In this document: positions 1 to 13,560 of the stretch, piece by piece
Layout: every line of letters starts with the position of its first letter
Position numbering within the stretch: position 1 is the stretch's first letter
Assembly (NCBI GenBank): GCA_025642065.1
Contig: JAODUP010000220.1
Coordinates: 842,911-906,910 of the forward strand
Length of the DNA stretch: 64,000 nt
Direction of reading: 5' to 3'
DNA from: Paralvinella palmiformis
Taxonomy: Eukaryota; Annelida; Polychaeta; Terebellida; Alvinellidae
Notes under the pieces: generated by a model
Databases searched by the model: none
What the model was told of the DNA's origin: nothing
The model's input: only the letters and a program-made list of their open reading frames with translations
Made by a program: the position numbers and the translations under genes

Positions 1-1625
1 CGGTTATCTGATGACTGGCCGTATTTCAGTTGTACCATAAATGTCAGTAGTTTCTGTTATTGTCGGGATATTGATTCTAATGTTTTTATTTCCGATTTTA
101 TGTAATCCAGATATTAGATTTTTTTGTATATAGTGGGTGAAGAATTGTACCGAAATGTACTCCAATTAAGAAGATGAATGTTACAGTTAGATTTAGAAAA
201 AAATATTTTTGACTAGTTTAATGCGTTTCCAAGAAATATATGTTAGACTATAATCCGAGATATTTTTTTTAAACCCGTCCCTCTTAAAGGATTGTTTCTG
301 TTAGAATCTTTATGATAATGGCAAACGAGTGAAGATAATTATTTGTTTAATTCCTAGTAATTCGGGTCACAGATAATAATTCGATTCCTTTTGGTTATTT
401 AATAGTATTGGATTGTCAACGAAAATACTTCCGCCGGGTTAGGGAGAGTAAATTTTATCATAAACCCATTAATGAAGGTTGGTAATTGTGCACAAAGAAA
501 TGGACACCTTGCTGAAAAACCGACTTCGGATTTCATGATGTCTACATGATTTGTGAGCTCCACTAAAACGAACGAGACCCGCCAGAAAGTGTGCCCTTTA
601 TTGGTACAGGTATCTCGCCGTCTAATTAGGCTGCAGGTAAACACGGTGGTAAGGTAGTTATCATAAACCTGGGCGCTTCCTCTTTTGCCATTATAACCTG
701 TTAGAATGGACCACACAAACCAAGATCAAAGGCGGCAGCTTAATGGAACTAATGCCCTCGTTTCCAGCGATTTTACCTCCGTTTGGCTGGCGGCCTTTGA
801 AGGCGGTAAAGTTTTCTCATCACCTGCCATCACCAGCATGGCCACATCACGACAGGTTGCTCGGTCGGATGATGATTTTCGTTTTTCACGAAGAACCTTT
901 CGAGATTACTGTTGTCCCACTGCCCGGGTACGGTCTGGCCGGAGACGGTGTAGGAAAGACAGTGCTATCTGTTTTTATCTGTATGAAACCATCTGCGGAG
1001 ACTCATCAGTCGGGCCGAGTAGGTAGAGCCACCTTGAAAGGACCATCAGGTCGTAGGAGCACCTGCGAATCGGCGTTAATTACAAGCCTGAGCTGAGCTG
1101 AACGATTCTTAAGACGGTGGAAGTCTCTAGTAAATATATGTGAGAGAGAAAGACCACGCACGGCCGCGCGCCCACCGCGGCGACAAAGGACATGAAAAGC
1201 GAGCGTCTGTGAGTCGCGCCCTGAATTCGGCGCACCGCTTAATGCTGAGCTGCACACTGATAAAAAGACCAGGAGTTGAAGACTTCCCAGTTCGGTACTG
1301 TTTCTGACGGCGAACTCGCTCGTCAATTAACGGATTAAGTTTCTCGGCGAAAGTAGAAGAAAAAAGGTAGAATAAAGCTCCGAGGTTTGGGAATTGTTGT
1401 TTGACAAGTTTTGGGTCTCCCTCGTCTTGTCTGACCACGGCAGTAATTGTTGTTCTATGTCAGCAACCGCAGTCCATCTGATCTTAATTGTACTATCTTG
1501 GTAAAGATGTTGGTTATGGTGTGATGGCTGAACATGCTGAAGAAACCACAGTATAACATACAATAAGACGAATTGCGGTGGATATCTTCCGAAGGTGTGT
1601 GTAAAACGAGACAAGGCGAGCGAGG

Positions 1626-1645
1626 GAGAGAGAGAGAGAGAGAGA
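1626..1645. repeat. (GA)n microsatellite
   Basis: Uninterrupted AG dinucleotides. Confidence 0.9.
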
Positions 1646-1808
1646 AAGCTCGTATAACATGGGTCGTTTATTCGTAGACTTAAACTAGCATACTACAGTT
1701 TGTCTATATACAAATCCTCATTGGTCTTTAAGTGGTTATTTAACGTACAATTCAGAAGCATATACTTCCACATAGTCATGATGCCCATCTGAGCCGTGCA
1801 AATTGTGG

Positions 1809-1837
1809 GTGCGTGTGCGCGCGCACACGCGTGTGTG
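1809..1837. repeat. Alternating purine-pyrimidine stretch (Z-DNA-like)
   Basis: 29 bases of strict alternation including GTGCGCGCGCACAC. Confidence 0.8.
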
Positions 1838-4800
1838 AAATGTCAATAAGCCAGCAATCTTCGTATTCATTATTCATATTAATGATTAATTTCCAGGTGT
1901 TTATCAGCACATTTCATCATCGGAAGTGACACGAGTAAAATCAGCGGTGAGATGCTCACCTGAGGAGGTGTGGTTAATATGACAAAGGACAACTAATATA
2001 AAATAGATTAGCCGTAGATCTATTGTTATAGTGCCAAATCGCAAATGATCATCGGTGGCCAGATAATAAACTGAGCCGTTGGAGCAATTAGCCGCTTTGT
2101 GCTAAAGCTTCTCTTAAATAAATATTATCTCAAGTCTGGCGCCTCCCAAGTTACTAACCAACCTGTCGAATACAAAAACGACAACAAACACCTTATTTCT
2201 CATCACTGATCACGATCTTTGATGGCTGGCCCATTTAACCAGCTAGACTATCCCGACCGTTTTACCCAGATCCTATCACCTGATGATAGCAATCCCATTG
2301 ATAAATTATTAACCGAGATATGTATGTCTACGTTTGGGACACGCGCGCGTGTACGATGGCACGTGAGAGACATATCGTCTGCGTGATGGCAGACGAAGAT
2401 TGTTTTTTTCTCTGTTGTTGTTGTTGTTACTACCCCCGGTTGTGTTTCCGGTGTTCACCTCGTCCAATCATTCGAAGGACGACGTGAAATTGCTAATTTG
2501 TCATGTGGATTTCTCTGAGTGTTACTTTGGGCAGCCGTTGATCGTCAGACTGACCACTGACCTGTCCCGTACTGTGACATCCGTGATGTCGCTTAATCAA
2601 CGCGATAAGCCGGTCGTGTTTGGTAAATAATCCATTGTCCATCTGTGCCAAGAAAAGTAGGTTATGTCCTGGGTGTTGGGACTCGGGGTCAGTGTGTCTC
2701 TCCTCCGGGTGTCGCGACGCCGGGTCAGTGTGTCTCTCCTCCGGGTGTCAGGGTCAGGGTCAGTTGGATGACAGAGTTGATTGTGTCCTCGGTCAGCAGC
2801 CACTAAGTGACCAGTCGGACGGCGTCCATATGGGATTATCTAGAGGCAGCCCACGTCATTGGCTGACTGGGATGTGGGTGGAGGACCATTGTACTTAGGA
2901 CACGGCTATTAGGGGTCCATGGTCAGTGGCTGGCCATTCGGAGGCCCGCCCCGTTGGGATGGCGTGACCGATAAATAAGGACCTTTTGTGGGCGGGGCGG
3001 AGTCCACCGACAATTAGCAACGATAAAGAAGAGACCGTGAGATCGGTAGCCGTAGACGATGGTATAAGGTGGCGGTTAAGTGGCTGGTGTACGACTGAGT
3101 GTTGGTGGTCAGTCCTAACCGCCCCCCCTCCATCTCTTCGTATTCGACCCATTAGGCTACAGTCAGCCAGTCGTAGAAATCAGATAACCAACAAGAAGCC
3201 ATCGACGTGATTGACAAACAAGATGGGATAACATCGACACGGAGATAATTGTCAGTAAATAGTAGCGCTTCTTATCTGGTTGCGGATGTCAGCTAGTTGG
3301 TCTGTCGATCCCTTTCCTTTGGCAGGTCTGATTGAGAAGGAGGACAGCGTACGAGATCCTGATTGTAGATAATGATTGTAGAAGTGTTAGCTTCTTCGAT
3401 GGTCACTAGGATGTCGTTTTTTTAATGGATGACTGCTCCTTGCCTGGCTGCCGCCATTGACATCCTTCCTCATCGAGGAGTGGGTTGCCCCATGGGAAGG
3501 ATGTTGGTAGGATAGTGGATGATTTCTCTGTTAGCAAACCCGACAATTAGCGGATGTGGTCGAATTGCTCCCGAGGACGATTGGTTTTCTATAATAAATC
3601 GATGTCGTGCCGCACAAAGTGATGAGGCATAATCTAAGATTTTTAGCAATGTTTGTTAACTGATCTATCGAACTGACAGCGTTAGCAACAAATCTAGATC
3701 CATATATGCAATGAGCACTCCCGCCGTATTATAATATACCGAACCTCACGCCCATTGTGGACACACGACATAACACACACGGAGTGAGCTCGGTCGGAGC
3801 TATTGGATTGATAAAATAGTTGAAGATGGCTTTGTTTGTTTGCCCAATCACATTTGGCCACTTTCTCAGGGTCTCTTTGTTCTGTTTATACTTTAACAAA
3901 CCTTACGATTAGTCGGCCATTGGCTTGTCAGGTCGCCATGGGAGTAATCGACGCGGACTAGGAAAGAGTGGTACGTCTTGTTGACTGGTAAGAATGTATG
4001 TAGGATGGAACACTCGAAAAATGAAACGTCTAAGGATTTGTGGGCTGCTCAGGGGAGTCGCTGATGATGATCTGGGGATGGTATTTGGGTCGGTGTTCGG
4101 AGAGAGCGGGTCGTAAGTTATGTTTTTATTGGTTTTTTCCACCGGTAGACGGACGACAAGAAGCTGACTTCTGGCACCAGACGAGCTTCGTTACGATGAA
4201 CATAGGCCTACCAACAGTGAGGACTGGTTAAGTGGAATGACGCAAAAAACCCATTAAATACTGGAATAGGTCAGCAAAAAATCGGAAACATTAGTGGTTC
4301 ACGAACGCGCTTTTTTCTTCCACGTCCACACATTGATATCGGGTTGTTTGTGTAACACATATATTATTTTTTAAACTAACGAAACCCCAAACAGATTGAC
4401 AGTAACGGATACATTAAAATAAAGTCGCTATTTTGCGGACAGGTGTGTATATCTTGGCTGATAGAATATGTAGTTAGTATGAGAAGAAGTCAACTCGTAG
4501 AACAAACGAAGTTTACTCACACGTGACACATTAGTTAATTTATGACATTGTTGTGATGCGTTGTCCACAGACAGACAGATAGGTATTATCTGCTGGCTGA
4601 TTACGCCCAATTATTGGGGTACATTCCGTGATGGTATACACACTTGCATACATCTGCATATTTATACGCACACACACACGTGCACAGTGATACAGAAACA
4701 TATTTTAACCTTATAGCTCTTTCGTAATAAAAAGTTTCACATTACTGACTGGATAGTTCATTTTGGTTGTCAATTTCACTTCATCTATCACACGGAGTTA

Positions 4801-5280
4801 AATAAATTACGAAATATCTCATTGCGCCAACTATTCAAACTAACGACATATTTGGTATATTTCTGTCCCATTTAAAACACGGGTCCTATTCTGACTCGAG
4901 TCCAGAAGCTTAAATAGATTCCCAATAAAATGTTGTGGTGTTGTGGCCGAAAGTCAATTAATATCCGGGATTTACATCGAGTCTACGTAGAAGTGACGTG
5001 TCGAACTCGGTGTCGTAACGAAAATTACGGATCGATCTGCAACGTAATTAACCATAAATTTTTAAGGGTGATGGTTTGTGGGGGGTTTGGTGGCTGTGGA
5101 GTGGGAGAAGTGGTAGATGGATGTGGGTGGGGGTTGGAGGAGGAAGTGGTGTATGGTGAAGGTGAAGATCAACTCGATAACTTCAACATATTTCTAATTG
5201 ACCATCGCTATATCTTAGTTAACTCTATAACTGTTGTGACAATTACACTTTCAGAAGAACTTCTATATATCAAATGATAG

Positions 5281-5283
<3 letters not shown>

Positions 5284-5313
<30 letters not shown>
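5284..5313. repeat. (TA)n microsatellite
   Basis: About 15 TA units. Confidence 0.95.
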
Positions 5314-5317
<4 letters not shown>

Positions 5318-5792
5318 ACTTAAACAGACATTGGAGAATACCGTTCTTTGGTGATAATAGCCAATATTGTCCCACATTTTACCATTTTCCAGTTTGTCGT
5401 AATTGTCGACGCCGTAATATAAAATACGATCTGATAAACGATTCTATCTACTAAGATGTTCTGATTTAAATGTATGTATATTTGTTCTGTCCTCTCAGAT
5501 GTTCATTCCTTTAGTTTCTGCTACCTTTCTTTCACTCTGTTCATCTTCATAATTCAGACAGTAAAGATGTCTTCAGAGATCTAAAACACATCTTTTAACC
5601 TGCTATAATCACAACAATCAGCCATTCCCTAATTCCAATATATGTTACTAACATCTTTACGAATTATTCCCTGTTGAGAATCTAAACTTTCCCCTCTCTT
5701 TAATCTTACCCACTATTATTTGAAAGGACTATCACGGCTAGTATCCAGATATATGTACACCGGTGTTTTCTATCTATGCAGACCCCCCCACA

Positions 5793-5810
5793 TACACACA
5801 CACACACACA

Positions 5811-5841
<31 letters not shown>
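5793..5841. repeat. (CA)n microsatellite
   Basis: CA tract with one CATA interruption, preceded by a C7 run. Confidence 0.95.
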
Positions 5842-6129
5842 CTCAGCCCACTTAGCAACACGTACATATATAGTAACAACGAAATGATTGAAATAAAAAT
5901 GGCCTTTATGGGCCTTTACTGAACTCATAAAAATCTGGAATTATTCCAATAAAATCAGAAACATTTGCAGATCTGTGACAGTATATAGATTGTGTTTACT
6001 AGCCAGGGTTATGTTATGATTCGATTTCATAGAGGTAAGTGATTGGTGTCAGTTGCGGGTTCAGATATGAAGGTTGAGGGTTGTCTGTTTGATTATTTCA
6101 TTTCGTTTTGAGCGTCAATGGTCATAATC

Positions 6130-6270
6130 ACCATAGATCACGGATTCGATTCGGGAAAAAGAGTCGACTTATCCAGGGAAGTAATTTCTGGCCTCACAAC
6201 ATCGTACGTGGCTGCCATGTCAATTAATATTAAAAATTGGGATGTTAAAGACCCCCTGAAGACATAAATC
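6130..6270 (+). mobile_element. SINE family 1, old diverged copy
   Basis: Aligns with the body of the SINE at 44718: box B-like GGATTCGATTCGGG, then TATCCAGGGAAGTAATTTCT and GTTAAAGACCCCCTGAAGAC, counterparts of TTTTCCAGGGATTAATTTTT and GTTAAAAACCCCCTGAGGAC. The tail is missing. Confidence 0.65.
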
Positions 6271-7984
6271 ACCTTGTCAGTGAAACCCCCCCCTCCCCAG
6301 ATCGCTGGGAGAGTAAGTCGAAGAGGTTTAGCCAGAAATGAAGGTTTTGGGTGTGCAAAAAAACAACAACAGGGTGTAGGTTTACGAGCACAGGCCGTGC
6401 ATGTTTAAACTGGCAGTGTTTTAAGAAAACTGGCCGTGCAACGGCTGCACGGCTAAGCCTATGATGGTATGTCCCCAACCATATACTATGAGTATAGTCA
6501 TTGACGGAGCTATAGGTTAACTCACTCTATCAACTACTCACTCATAACTCGGTGTACTAACTATAGTCAGGACGTCGTACGTTCTTTGTTTATAATGTGA
6601 TGTTAATCTGAAGAGAGAAAAATGCCTCCATCTAAACTGACAAATTTGTTTTGTTTTAGGCGAAAAGTTGGCTGTAGTTTGTATGACTACTGAATTGTAT
6701 AGATAATATACAAAGGGATGCCTTACACTAACTGATAATTATTATTATAATTATATTTATATATTTTAATTTAGGGATATTATTAGCCACGTTTCCTTAT
6801 CTGCTAATTTTCCGGACTGTCTCACATCGCCTGAACATTGAGGAGTACAATTGTATCAATGACTCAGTGTTGATACTTTCGATTGTTTTCACGTGTATCA
6901 AAGAAAACGAAATGATTTATAGCCGTTGATTGTTAATCGTATAACGTCAGGTGAAGTACTTCATAATTATTTCCCTTGTTGTTCAAGCGATGACATGCTG
7001 TTAATGACCCTTGAACCCCCCCTCCCTCCCCCCCGCCGCCGCCCACGGTCTTCCCAGTTAGCCCTTCCCTGGGAATACAGGATGTAAGAAAGCGTGTGTA
7101 AATGAGCTTAATAACGTGTAAATATTGTCTCAATAATAGGTCATTATTATGTCATAAACATGTCCGTCAAGTGGGATTAGCGTTTATCTACAGCTCGATG
7201 GTTAGTTAATAGTTTATTAGAGATATGGTGTAAGATCGGTAGATGGCAAAGATCTAATTACCTAGAGACACTTCGCCCTACAACCATCATTATCATCATC
7301 ATCATTATCAACATCATCATCATCCGACTATCTCTGTCAGTCTGCTCTCAGTGAGGTAACCACAATGACAAATGGTGCCGCTGTTGTCGAGAGCATTTAG
7401 CCGTATTATCTGATAACCGGTAATGATGTTAAGGTATGGTGGATGAAGCTTATAGCCTTGTTAGGTCTGTCTTTGTCAGTTTGTCAGACTTACGGTCACC
7501 TCTTGGCTCGGCATCTGATGATGGATAGCTTAGTTGATGGGGAGCGCTCAGTGTATTATTTTAATATAAGTCATTTTAAAAGTCTTGTCTTTGTGCGTGC
7601 GTGCATGTGTGCGTGCGTGCGTGCGTGTACTTTGTAGACGACTGAGAGATGATTGCGAGTGCCTTTTCATGCTGACACATGGAATGTTTCGTCAGGCATC
7701 ATTGGAAGAAAATAATTTGTTCGGAATATTTTTTCCGTTACATGGACGATGGAGGAGGGGAGTTAAAGGTACTGGCACTGAAAATAATTTAAACAAAAAA
7801 CCAAACCAAGTAAAACAGTATATTTTCAGGTACAGAATGACATTTTGTATTATGACAAACGTGCGTGTGTGCGTGCATGTGTGTTATATGTGTTCTGGAA
7901 AGATTTATGCTTGATTGCGTGCATGAGCACTTTCTAAGCCCGTACATTTACTACAGTACTCTGTACATGTGCTCTGTATTTCCG

Positions 7985-8325
7985 TGTCATTCAGCAAAAT
8001 TAGCTTCCATGCAAATGTTGATTGACAGCGAGAAGACGAAGCTCGGATAACACCCCATGCTGCCAAACACATCTAATCTCCCGCCGTCTGAATTCTAAGT
8101 AAAAAAGAAGAGGATAAAAACTGCTCACAGCAACCGATTCTCGGCCTTTTTTAAATTCATTATTCAGCACGGCCCCTTCTGTCAATTTAATGGCGCTTTC
8201 ATTCCATCCGGGAACTCAGCACCGTGTCAAAGGCTCGTCAGCCGTCGAAGTGAAAAGGCGATGTAAATGGCTGGGAGCCGCGCTGGCATTATTCAGCGGG
8301 CAGCAAATGAGTGTTTAAGAAGTTT
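7985..8325. promoter_or_regulatory. Candidate regulatory patch
   Basis: Balanced, non-repetitive sequence in an otherwise simple-repeat-rich region, with an octamer ATGCAAAT (8009-8016, POU-type) directly followed by TGATTGACAG (8019-8028, PBX/MEIS-type). No coding signal. Function is inferred from motif content only. Confidence 0.3.
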
Positions 8326-8547
8326 TAATAAGTTGTTTGGACCGGGCCACCCATCTACTGCTCGCTTTCTCACTGTCACTGCTTGTTGATGTGCTAGCGA
8401 GTGTACTTAACAGTGAAACGAGTTACCAGCCCACGAAACTGGAGGCGGTAGGTTTTAGGTCTGGGTTTGGCATTCTGTACCATGACCAACCGGCTGTCCT
8501 CGTGAAGAACAGATTGTCTTATTAATACTTGGCAAAGTAGTTTAGTT

Positions 8548-8642
8548 CACACACACACACACACACACACACACAACACACACACACACACACACACACA
8601 CAAGAGAGAGAGAGAGAGAGTGTGTGTGTGTGTGTGTGTGTG
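8548..8642. repeat. Compound (CA)n(GA)n(GT)n microsatellite
   Basis: A CA tract (one interruption), a GA tract and a GT tract in succession. The CA and GT tracts are complementary, so the locus can fold back with GA in the loop. Confidence 0.95.
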
Positions 8643-8780
8643 AACAAAGAGTGCTGATAGATTGACAGATGGGTTGGTGGTTTTGGGGTTGGTGTCGCTG
8701 CCGTTGGCTAGCCGATTGGGCATGCCACACACTATCCGGAATAATTGTGGCATGCCATCCCAAGTGCCACTGGCATATAG

Positions 8781-8870
8781 CCACACCGTTGTGTCGTGGG
8801 TACCACGCGACCACACCATTATGTTGCAAGTACCACACGACAACACCATTGTGGCACGGGTGCCACACGC
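8781..8870. repeat. 30-bp tandem repeat, 3 diverged units
   Basis: Units start CCACACCGTT, CCACACCATT and CAACACCATT at 30-base steps. The minus strand therefore reads a 10-residue repeat (HNGVV-like), which is a shadow and not a protein signal. Confidence 0.85.
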
Positions 8871-9062
8871 CATTGAAAAACCTACCAAACTGTGCCTCTT
8901 TCCCACAATGATGAGAGTTTTGTATATAACCGATTTCATATCTTCCATTATAAAACGTACCTGGTACACAAGCTACTAGAAGTTAAACCATAACTATATA
9001 TTGTTTGTTGTTGGTTTTGAATTACGCCTTCTCGCTCTATGGCCCTCTCTCTCTGTCTCTCT

Positions 9063-9095
9063 CACGCACGCGCGCATATGTGTACGCGCGCACAC
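9063..9095. repeat. Alternating purine-pyrimidine stretch (Z-DNA-like)
   Basis: 33 bases of strict alternation, with CG-rich ends around a short CATATGTGTA centre. Confidence 0.8.
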
Positions 9096-10348
9096 TAGTC
9101 TTTTCAAAGTAATGGTTCTATTTATATTATTGCATTTTGGAGCAAACACATTTTTATGTATTTAAAGATGTATATAATTTAGTGACAATAAAATACAAAA
9201 TTTACAATTAAGACCGGTAGATGAAATAAAATTGCAATGTGTTTAATAGAATTTACTGGATATGAAGTGTCACATGAAACTTGTTATTCGTTTTGAATCT
9301 AATTGTAGAAGTTTGGGAAGTGGACGCGACATACGTGATGAAAAAAAAAACATGAGAGGATTATTTGTGGCTAACCATAAATTACTTGACGTTTTCCACT
9401 TTTCCATGTATTTCACCCATTCCTCATAAAATGCCAGTGTTATACTGTGGACTAGAATTAAATTACATTTCGGCTCACCGTTAAACTCCAAGCCTCTGTT
9501 TGTATCTTGTCCACGTGACAAAGAAGACTTACTGACATTTTGACAAAACTGTTTGTGTATGTTTGAAAGTTTCTGGTCGTGTTCACAAAAGAGGAAAAAA
9601 TCCACAAAGCATCCATATGTATGTGTGTGATATAATCGAATCTTTCCTTAATGTGGATGTCCCCCCCCCCCCATTCAGAACACTGGTTTGACCCTCTAAA
9701 TGAGATGTACATAATGTTTAGCTAGCAAATTGATTGTGTTCTCTGATGGAATTGTATTGTTCTGGGACAAAGTGTTTTCTGAGAAAATGGCAGGAAGTGG
9801 ATCTATATAGTATGCAAGGAAATTCACCGGCTGCCATCCATATTTGAAGCTTGATTAAAAATTTCTCCACTGAATTAGAAACAATTTCCTGTCGGTGCTA
9901 AAATGTCCAGATACAGTGTTACGGTGACTGATTGTGATTTGAGAGAATTCACATTGAAATCCAAACTTAGCTTTGTTCAATTAGCGTATAACACCGGCTC
10001 TAGACTGCAGATATAAGCTCTGTACAATGCTCTTTATTTATAGCAATAATTCCACATACAGTGTGACTCAAAATGTGTTAACCTTGTCAATCTAAAGTTT
10101 AACATATTTGACACAATGTTTTTCCAGTGTCCTGTAATCACCTAGGATTATATTTCTCATTAATTAGTAATGGGTTAGTGTTTGAATTTTTATTTTGTTA
10201 TACATCAGTCTATTTATTTCGTTGATTTTTATCATGTATATTGTTATTAGCAAATATTTATTATAGATTCATCTGTTTCGATGACTAACTGATCTATTTA
10301 CAGATCTGCCAAATGTGATAAAACGTTGCTAAAGCATCAGTGTTGTCC

Positions 10349-10531
10349 CTTTATGGCCATATTTGATCACATGGTAAGCTAAATGGGCCGAGTGACATCC
10401 AGAGGTATTTAATGAGTCAAAGCGAAAGATGAAACGATTCCTTCTGACACAGTCCGAATGGAGTTTGATTCCACTTGCTTAAGATCTGTGTCCAACAACA
10501 TGACTAGTCATAAGGCCATGAAGATGGCCCT
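10349..10531 (-). mobile_element. SINE family 2, old copy
   Basis: The plus strand shows diverged complements of the family: TGGCCATATTTGATCACATG, GGGCCGAGTGACATCCAGAG, GATGAAACGATTCCTTCTGA and ATCTGTGTCCAACAACATGA. The order fits a minus-strand insertion. No clean target duplication. Confidence 0.65.
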
Positions 10532-12686
10532 AAATGTGATGAAATAGTTATATAATACAGATGATGACACAGGGTGATATATACACCACAAATTGATATA
10601 ATCTAAATTATATAATCTGTTTTACATGCATACAATAAATATATACCAGAAGGTATAAATTACAAGTGATATCATCAGATTCTATAATATGATTTGATTT
10701 GATTTATTTATATCTTTTTTTGTGCATTCCCCGACGCCATAGCATTGCGAGGTTTGCAGTCTATAATATGATCTTAGGCAATGCAAGAAATCGCACTGAG
10801 AATTATATAATAATCTTTAATATTTTAAAGGCGGAGGCTTCACAAGCTAAACCATTCCAAGATCTATTACAGGCTGAATGGATACATACTTTTAAGAATG
10901 GTTAATGATTCATTTTGGATTTTCATCCATTAACAGAAAATTTGTTAAAACTAACTGATCATTTAAGATGGGTCAAACTGTCTGTAATTAAAGAGGAATG
11001 GTGAATTGCGGGGGGGGTCCGTTTCTTAATCATCATTTTGACAGGTCATATCCTGAAATAAAGTTCTGGTTGTTTTTTTAATTGTTGCTTGCATTATGAG
11101 ATGTTAGTGTTGGTTTAACTCACAATGTAAGGATGTGATAAATTTATTTTTTGCCTCCAGTTAAATAGTTATCTTACAATCAAGCATGTGCTATTTGAAT
11201 GTATTAATATTTCCTTTCTTTTAAAGAAGACTTCGTTTGTAAGTAGTCATTTAACGTTTGGTTCATATCTACATCTGATAGCTAGTTTTTGGTGTGTAAT
11301 CAGATGGTGGAAGTGGTATGACCATATTTGGTCATTCACTATATTTGGCAAGGTTTGGTTTGATAGTGCTGACACCTGGCGTGTGATGCAGATATTAACG
11401 GAAGGATGCCTAGGTCATCAGATTGTTGTTACCTTGAGATTTTTTTAATATTTCTCAATAGATTGGATAAGATATTAATAATTTAACTAACTCTGATGAA
11501 CATGTGCACTTGATTTGTGACCAATGGCTTATCATATGTATGCGTACTCCACGGTTCTGTGAATTCTGGTTTGTATCAGCTGACTCAATCCAGAAATATT
11601 AGTCGTCATGTTAAGCTGAAGTTCTTGTTTTATTAAAAAATAAGATTGTTTTTCAGATTAATTTTGGTTGTTGTATGTATTGTCATTTGATTGATCCATT
11701 TTATTAATATAACCCGAATAATTTAAAAATGGAACCATAGTTTAGTAGAATACACCATGGTATCTGGAGGACATAACCAAGGTGCACTAATAATTATATT
11801 GTTGTCTTTTCTAATGTGGATTTCTGATGTTTATATCTGACCCTTTATTTCTCTGATATTTAGTTGGAAAATTAAATCACTGCTGGCTAGCTTACAGATT
11901 TATGAAGTAAAACAAACATTAGAAAAACCTCATCTCCATCCTCTACTGGTAGAGATCTCTTAGAGGGCATTCTCTTAGAAGATTTTTAGTGTTTTGGAAG
12001 TCATTTTGAGCCAATGTTTTGTTTAGAGAATTGAACTGACTTCGATGGTATTGCCATATAAGAAATGTATCTAGTATGGATTAAGCTGTTGTTAAACTAA
12101 TAACTCATCTAACCACCCATCCTTATACATTTTTACAACCTGTCCAAACTTATTTTTGGACCATTCTCTTACTAAAATCCTGTATGTATGGAAATAATGA
12201 TATATGTCAAGTGTCATTCATATTGTTTAATTCATATTGTAATTATTTAGCATACCCTTAATCATTGCCAATATTTTAATTCAGAGTCCTTTTTGTTTAA
12301 ACTTTGTCAGTGTTTACTTTGTGTTTAATATGTTGGTTACGACTGGCTAATAGCTCTACTCAACGAACTACTGGGATGTAACAAAACTTGGCTACCTACA
12401 AGTGATGTTATGATGATCAATTATAATCATATATTGATCAGTTGGGTTGCCATTAATGCTTAACAAACCTTTAGTTGTCACAATTACAAGTATGACACAT
12501 CAAAATCATGACTTTTAATGTGTTGTTTTATTGTCTGAAATGTAGGGAAGGGAAGCTTCAATTTTTTGGTCATATTTTGATCTTTTGATTGATGCGAACC
12601 ATGACACACACACGCGAGCGTGCACACACATACATGATGGAGATGAAAATCACAGTTCACAGTCTTGAATGGATCAGTTCAACCAC

Positions 12687-12688
12687 AT

Positions 12689-12748
<60 letters not shown>
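12687..12748. repeat. (TACA)n(TA)n compound microsatellite
   Basis: Tetranucleotide units pass directly into TA units. Confidence 0.95.
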
Positions 12749-12751
<3 letters not shown>

Positions 12752-13180
12752 TAACAAACAATACTAATAATTTTGTTAATATGTCATTCTGTTAACAGAT
12801 ATATTTGTGCACTGGTTCTAAATCTTCCCTATTTATATATACAAAATTTGTTGTTTAAACACATTTAAAATGGAGTTAATGTTCATTTTTATAGTTCTTT
12901 GTATGAGAAACAGAGACATCCCCAGGAGTCTTAAGAAATTACTCTTGGAACTGAGTAACTGGTCTTCAAATGGATGTCATCTGATAATGGCAGGCATTAA
13001 TCAGTGTATTCCCCCAAAAGACTTAGGTGTGGTAAAGAGATCAGTTTGTAGGGTTGTTAATATGGAATAAGGTTTTACTGTACGTTGAATGGTAGGTGCC
13101 AATTTTATGTTAGTTCCATTACATTATGATGATGATATCCAATTTTCAAAATTGTAGCTTTGATGTGGTAACTGAAGACT

Positions 13181-13205
13181 GTGTGTGTGTGTGTGTGTGT
13201 GTGTG
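13181..13205. repeat. (GT)n microsatellite
   Basis: Pure GT tract. Confidence 0.95.
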
Positions 13206-13518
13206 ACTTCGACCACAATTTATATAGCCACTATCTATTGTTACAGTGTTATACTATTGTTCTATCAGAGAGATGGTCTGTGGTGTTTGTGACGTCAGCA
13301 GATTATTACTGATGTAGAACAGAAGTTTCAATTCAGAGAAACTGATAATTAACAACCAGAAACTCGGTGTAGCCATTTTGTGTCAGCTGGATAAGTGAGT
13401 CTAATACCAAGAACAAACTTATTTATTACGTCTTTATCAGTTCTTAATAACTAGATATCAGTTGCCGGTGGCTGCTGAAACAGGGACGCACACAGACACT
13501 CAGGCGCACACAAGGGCA

Positions 13519-13560
13519 TGCACACACACACACACATACACACACACACACACACACACA
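13519..13560. repeat. (CA)n microsatellite
   Basis: CA tract with one TA interruption. Confidence 0.95.

Larger units (their letters stand above)
1..5280. other. Non-coding, locally GC-rich sequence
   Basis: Stretches near 700-1250 and 2600-3500 are clearly richer in G+C and CpG than the rest of the window (for example GGCCGCGCGCCCACCGCGGC near 1163). Short open frames exist (76-117 codons) but overlap each other and show no domain. It could be promoter-proximal DNA of a neighbouring gene. No exon can be supported. Confidence 0.4.
5842..10348. other. Non-coding stretch
   Basis: Besides the SINE at 6130, the 8-kb patch and the tandem repeats near 8.6-8.9 kb, it has C-rich runs near 7020 and 9661 (C12), a TCATCA-rich stretch near 7290 and a GTGC-type repeat near 7600. 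No gene recognised. Confidence 0.6.

Noticed and set aside
2400..2630. 76-codon frame with a leucine-rich start that looks like a signal peptide
   Set aside because: It begins at TTG, the leucines come from a TTG repeat, and there is no supported exon or domain after it.
7259..7330. Possible CRISPR-like spacing of TCATCA motifs
   Set aside because: Simple trinucleotide repetition in a eukaryotic genome; no regular spacers.
8542..8969. Overlapping 140- and 108-codon minus-strand frames
   Set aside because: They read through CA/GA/GT repeats and a 30-bp tandem repeat. No domain.
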